Source of the DNA: Desulfopila_A sp964446655
Lineage (GTDB): Bacteria > Desulfobacterota > Desulfobulbia > Desulfobulbales > Desulfocapsaceae
Direction: 5' to 3'
Assembly: GCA_964446655.1 (NCBI GenBank)
Contig: CAYUPL010000005.1
Coordinates: forward strand, 42,319-106,318
DNA: 64,000 bases
The translations under genes were made by a program, and so were the position numbers. Shown one piece after another: positions 60,757 to 64,000 of the stretch. Every line of letters begins with the position of its first letter. Position 1 is the stretch's first letter. Under the pieces are notes generated by a model. The model was not told the DNA's origin, did not search any database, and was given only the letters and a program-made list of their open reading frames with translations.

Positions 60757-61533
60757 TCAGAGCCCGGCGGAAGAGATACTTTGTCTGGGGATAACGACGA
60801 CCTGGCCGTTATGGTGCATGATATCCACCTGGACGCCATAAACCGCTGCCACAGTATCGGCAGTGATCTGATCCTGTTGCCCATTGGCGAAGATTTGACC
60901 ATCTTTGAGGAAAAGAAATCTGTCGGCAAAGCGAAAGGCCAGGTTTAAATCGTGCATGGTCATTACCGCGGCAATCTGATGTTCCTGAACTACGCGGCCG
61001 ATGGTTTCCAGAATATCAAGCTGGTTTTTCAGGTCGAGACTGCTGGTCGGCTCATCGAGCAGCAAAACTTTGGGTTCCTGCACCAATGCCCTGGCTATGC
61101 AGACTTTTTGCAGCTCTCCTCCGCTGAGTTCGTCGATATGGCGTAGAGCCAGGTCTTCCAGACCAAGCTGGTGCAGTGCTCCGGCCGCCTTGGCCAGGTC
61201 TTCCTTGCCGATCTTCCATTGGATATGCGGTTTGCGCCCCAGTAGGACCGCGTCGAAGGTGGTCATACGGCCGGCGTCGTTGCGTTGGGCAACATAGCCA
61301 AGGTTTCTGGCAATTTCTGCCGCCTTCATGCGAAAGACGTCTGCCTGGTCAACCTGTACATCTCCGGCCCAGGGTTTGATCATGGCATTGATACAGCGTA
61401 ACAGCGTGGTTTTTCCGGCGCCGTTGGGCCCGAGGATGGCGAGCATCCGGCCCCGTTGGAGGGAGAATCCCAGATCGTTGAGAATAAGCTGGTCGTTTTT
61501 GTATCCTATGCGGATGTTTTGCACCGTCAGCAT
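60757..61533 (-). CDS. ABC transporter ATP-binding protein, FepC/BtuD type
   Basis: This 258-residue ATPase has Walker A GPNGAGKTTL near 35, the Q-loop GYVAQRN, signature ELSGGELQKVCIARAL, Walker B VLLLDEPTSSLD and the switch histidine in MTMHDLNLAF. It powers uptake of iron chelates, haem or corrinoids with the permease gene, whose stop it overlaps by 1 nt. Confidence 0.93.
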   Translation of the reverse strand: MLTVQNIRIGYKNDQLILNDLGFSLQRGRMLAILGPNGAGKTTLLRCINAMIKPWAGDVQVDQADVFRMKAAEIARNLGYVAQRNDAGRMTTFDAVLLGRKPHIQWKIGKEDLAKAAGALHQLGLEDLALRHIDELSGGELQKVCIARALVQEPKVLLLDEPTSSLDLKNQLDILETIGRVVQEHQIAAVMTMHDLNLAFRFADRFLFLKDGQIFANGQQDQITADTVAAVYGVQVDIMHHNGQVVVIPRQSISSAGL

Positions 61534-62606
61534 CAGCGCCTCCTTACCTGAATAAGCAGGTAGAGAAAAGTGGGAGCGCCGAGAAAGGCGGTCAGTATTG
61601 ATACCGGTAACACATGGGGGGCGAGTAGAAGTCGCGCCACTGTATCGGAGGCCAGCAGCAGGATAGCCCCGGTAAGGCAGGACGCCGGCATGACAAAACG
61701 GTGGTCATCACCGATGATGCGACGGACGATATGCGGACAAATCAGGCCGACAAAACCGATGATGCCGAGAAAGGAAACAATGAATGCCGTGATCAACGAG
61801 GCCACTGTCATGCCGATCATCCGGACGAATGCGACCCGAACGCCGAGACTTTTTGCGGTTTCATCACCGGCGTCGATGGCGTTGTAGTTCCACCTGTTCA
61901 GGATAAAGAAGACAATACCGGCAACGACAATCACAGCCATGAAGCCGACCTCATGCCAGCCGGCGCGGCTTACGTCCCCAAAAGTCCAGAAAACCATGGC
62001 TGCCAGCTGGACATCGTCGGCAAAGTATTGCAGGAACATGGTTCCGGCGGAAAAGAGAGAACCCAGGGCGACCCCGCTCAAGACCATGACTTCAGGTGTG
62101 GCACCGCGTATCTGGGCAATGGCGATAATGATCAAAGAGGTGACCATGCAGGCAATAAAGGCAGAGAGTGTGGTAAGGTAGGGATTGATGATGGCTATCG
62201 AGCCCACCTGGGTTGACTGCATGGTTCCGCTTCCCAGAAGCATGACGGCGAAGGCTGCTCCGAAGGCGCCTGCCTGGCTGATACCAAGTGTAAAAGGTGA
62301 ACCCAGCGGATTGCGTAAAATGGACTGCATGGCAGCGCCTGCGGCAGCCAGTCCCGCTCCGGCCAGCAGAGCGGCCAATGCATGCGGCAGACGAATATTG
62401 TAAATGATTGTCTGGAAGCGGCTATCGGTTTCAAGACCGGCAATCATGCGGATTACATCTGTAAAGGGAATCCGGACGGCCCCAAGGGAGACCGCCAGGA
62501 TGAGCAGGAAGACCGTAAGTAGAGCCAAAGCCAGAGTAAAATAGGCTTTCTTGTTGATGTACGCCGTGTATTCTGTAGGAATGGCGCTGTGATTCAAATG
62601 TGACAT
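61533..62606 (-). CDS. ABC transporter permease, FecCD family
   Basis: This 357-residue multi-pass permease has the FecCD/BtuC features: SLGAVRIPFTDVIRMI, RLPHALAALLAGAGLAAAG with AGAAMQSILRNPLGSPFTLG, and GFVGLICPHIVRRIIGDDHR. It pairs with the downstream ATPase and with the upstream binding protein, whose stop is 7 bp before its start. Confidence 0.93.
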   Translation of the reverse strand: MSHLNHSAIPTEYTAYINKKAYFTLALALLTVFLLILAVSLGAVRIPFTDVIRMIAGLETDSRFQTIIYNIRLPHALAALLAGAGLAAAGAAMQSILRNPLGSPFTLGISQAGAFGAAFAVMLLGSGTMQSTQVGSIAIINPYLTTLSAFIACMVTSLIIIAIAQIRGATPEVMVLSGVALGSLFSAGTMFLQYFADDVQLAAMVFWTFGDVSRAGWHEVGFMAVIVVAGIVFFILNRWNYNAIDAGDETAKSLGVRVAFVRMIGMTVASLITAFIVSFLGIIGFVGLICPHIVRRIIGDDHRFVMPASCLTGAILLLASDTVARLLLAPHVLPVSILTAFLGAPTFLYLLIQVRRR

Positions 62607-62613
62607 AATAGTG

Positions 62614-63774
62614 TTATCGGATCTTTATCCGGCTGAAAGCCAGATCGTCAAATTGGCGGTTCAGAACGGTAAATGCTGCTCCGCCGTTTAAAAATATCGA
62701 AATTTCCTCAGCTTTGCTGATGGGGTCGATATCCTCGAAACGTTCCGGATACAGAACCTTGCCGATATAATAGGCGTTGGCGTAAATGGCCTCAAAGTTC
62801 TGGTTATAGGAACTGTAAGGGAATAGGCCATATATTTGATTCTGCTCCAGGGCGGAAAGATTACGGTAGGCCGGGTCGTGGCGGAGCTGATCCAGAGCAT
62901 TGCTTCCTGAACCCAGCCGTAACGTAGAGACATCGATAAAAATTATCTCTGGGTCCCAGAAGATGATCTGTTCCTTGGATACATTGGCGTGGGAAAGCGG
63001 TTCTTCGGAAGCAGAGGGTGCCGCCACGTTATGGGCGTTTGTGAAGACAAAGGGGGCAAAGGACGGCTCAGTTGATTGAAAACCGTGGGGACCACTTTGG
63101 GCGAGACCACCGATATAGCAGGAAGGTCGTCGGCTTTCGGGAAAGTCTCCGGTACGTCTTTGCAGATCCTCTTCCATCGCATCGAAGAAGGCGATAACCT
63201 CCTCGGCGCGCTCTGCTTTATCCATGATGCCTGCCATAAGGCGAAGAGACTGGTTCAGTTGCTGTCTGGCGTAGGTGAGGTTGCCATATTCCAGGGTAAT
63301 GACCGGGATGCCCGTTTTGGCCTGCAGTTGGTCGGGGTCCTGGCCTCGTCCGGCAAAAGTCTTGAAGATGACCTGGGGCTGGGGATTGAGGCCCGCAATA
63401 AGTTCAGGTGAATCATGGCCCCGGAATTCACCGAAAAGCGGATAGTTCTTCAGCTGAGGATTGGCGATGGCATAGGGCCTGGCATCGACGGGAGAGCCAC
63501 GGAGTTCAATGCTGTCCACCGCCACAATGCGGTCAATTGTCTGGAGATACGTCAGCAGCCGCAGGCAGCCGGAACCGGAACAGATGGCATGCTCAACATG
63601 GGCGGGAAGGGTCAGCTGCCGGCCTAAGGCGTCGGTGACAACCTTTTGTTCCGCGCCGAACAGCAGGTTGGGATTCTGTGCTGCCATGATCATACCACAC
63701 AGGCAAGCAAGCAGAACGGCATGATTTTTCAAGGAATGGATAATGGTATCTTTAAAAAGTTGCTTCATGCGCAC
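62614..63774 (-). CDS. Periplasmic substrate-binding protein, iron/corrinoid ABC uptake
   Basis: This 386-residue TroA-like binding protein has a signal peptide (AVLLACLCGMIMAAQNPNLL) and the two lobes joined by a long helix (VTDALGRQLTLPAHVEHAIC; QVIFKTFAG; LMAGIMDKAERAEEVIAFFD). Relatives bind ferric siderophores, haem or corrinoids. Start is GTG at 63774, with GAGGAG 9 nt upstream and an ATG two codons later. It heads the three-gene uptake operon. Confidence 0.9.
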   Translation of the reverse strand: MRMKQLFKDTIIHSLKNHAVLLACLCGMIMAAQNPNLLFGAEQKVVTDALGRQLTLPAHVEHAICSGSGCLRLLTYLQTIDRIVAVDSIELRGSPVDARPYAIANPQLKNYPLFGEFRGHDSPELIAGLNPQPQVIFKTFAGRGQDPDQLQAKTGIPVITLEYGNLTYARQQLNQSLRLMAGIMDKAERAEEVIAFFDAMEEDLQRRTGDFPESRRPSCYIGGLAQSGPHGFQSTEPSFAPFVFTNAHNVAAPSASEEPLSHANVSKEQIIFWDPEIIFIDVSTLRLGSGSNALDQLRHDPAYRNLSALEQNQIYGLFPYSSYNQNFEAIYANAYYIGKVLYPERFEDIDPISKAEEISIFLNGGAAFTVLNRQFDDLAFSRIKIR

Positions 63775-64000
63775 TTCGTGATTCTCCTCTGTTTCAAGAT
63801 AGAGCTGGATATACCGTTGGGTTGCAACTCATATTTCGCATCATTGGTTGTCACAACGTGGTATTAAGTTGTGGTGTCGGGCAGATACTGGTGTCATGAA
63901 ATTTTGATACGTAACACTTGGTGCGTGGACTTGTCAATGATTTCTTGTTTTTTAGCATCTGGGCATATTGTCGCAGGGGCCGGCAGGTAAAAGGACGGCG
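63775..64000 (-). promoter_or_regulatory. Upstream region of the ABC uptake operon
   Basis: About 226 bp precede the operon before the window ends. A minus-strand TTGACA is present at 63932-63937, but the matching -10 region (TTACGT) is poor. I do not see a recognisable Fur box or a cobalamin riboswitch core, although part of the leader may lie outside the window. Confidence 0.3.

Noticed and set aside
63775..64000. Cobalamin riboswitch upstream of the ABC uptake operon
   Set aside because: I could not find the conserved B12-box sequence or a coherent set of stems in the available leader.

Overview
The window looks like a chromosomal segment from a Gram-negative, anaerobic, sulfur-metabolising Desulfobacterota bacterium (Desulfobulbales-like is my best guess; no rRNA or marker gene fixes the taxonomy). 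The clues are a TauE/SafE exporter beside a molybdopterin oxidoreductase and its four-cluster Fe-S subunit, many sigma-54 activators, a rubrerythrin with a single-cluster ferredoxin, two RND efflux systems, and a DHH-CBS-CCA fusion protein. I see no rRNA, tRNA, CRISPR array or intact insertion sequence.

Region by region. 1-7.5 kb (minus strand): a respiratory or sulfur-redox locus in the order receiver protein, Mo-bisMGD oxidoreductase, Fe-S subunit, GAF-GAF-PAS-HisKA sensor, NtrC-type regulator, then a TauE/SafE exporter preceded by a candidate sigma-54 promoter and a cluster of GTTGC/GCAAC dyads. 7.5-14.5 kb: an accessory and partly decayed zone. It holds a broken hybrid kinase, N-terminal stubs of PhzF, FMN-reductase, LysE and possibly a tyrosine recombinase, and a same-strand row of Nudix, StbD-RelE and DUF4258-MqsA genes. 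These last genes are separated by sequences resembling integron attC sites. 14.5-18.6 kb: a SNF2/RapA-like helicase overlapping an unrecognised zinc-ribbon protein, then a YefM-YoeB toxin-antitoxin pair with its operator.

18.6-31.3 kb: amidohydrolase, a complete RND tripartite pump (adaptor, inner-membrane pump, TolC-like factor), quinone reductase, FAH-family hydrolase, ferredoxin, rubrerythrin, a GspE/PilB-like ATPase and an HDOD protein. 31.4-37.2 kb: an SOS mutagenesis operon (LexA-like repressor, DUF72, ImuB-like polymerase, DnaE2-like polymerase) behind a near-perfect palindromic operator. 37.3-41.6 kb: response regulator, acyl-CoA ligase with a clear terminator, methyltransferase and an unknown protein.

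41.6-46 kb (minus): an SPFH/HflC-like membrane protein followed by an unusual 1137-residue protease with two AAA+ modules and a Lon-type serine-lysine protease domain. 46-53 kb (minus): site-2 protease, DHH-CBS-CCA fusion, acetyl-CoA transferase-GNAT fusion, a small unknown protein and a BASS/ACR3-type transporter. 53.2-59 kb: a sigma-54 activator with a cysteine-rich PAS domain, separated from the divergent transporter by three dyad sites, then a second RND adaptor-pump pair. 59.8-64 kb (minus): an RluF-like pseudouridine synthase and an iron/corrinoid-type ABC uptake operon.

The strongest candidates for something undescribed are the SNF2-helicase/zinc-ribbon pair in a defence-like island, the SPFH plus tandem-AAA-Lon operon, the decayed integron-like cassette row, and the mutasome operon with DUF72 in place of imuA.
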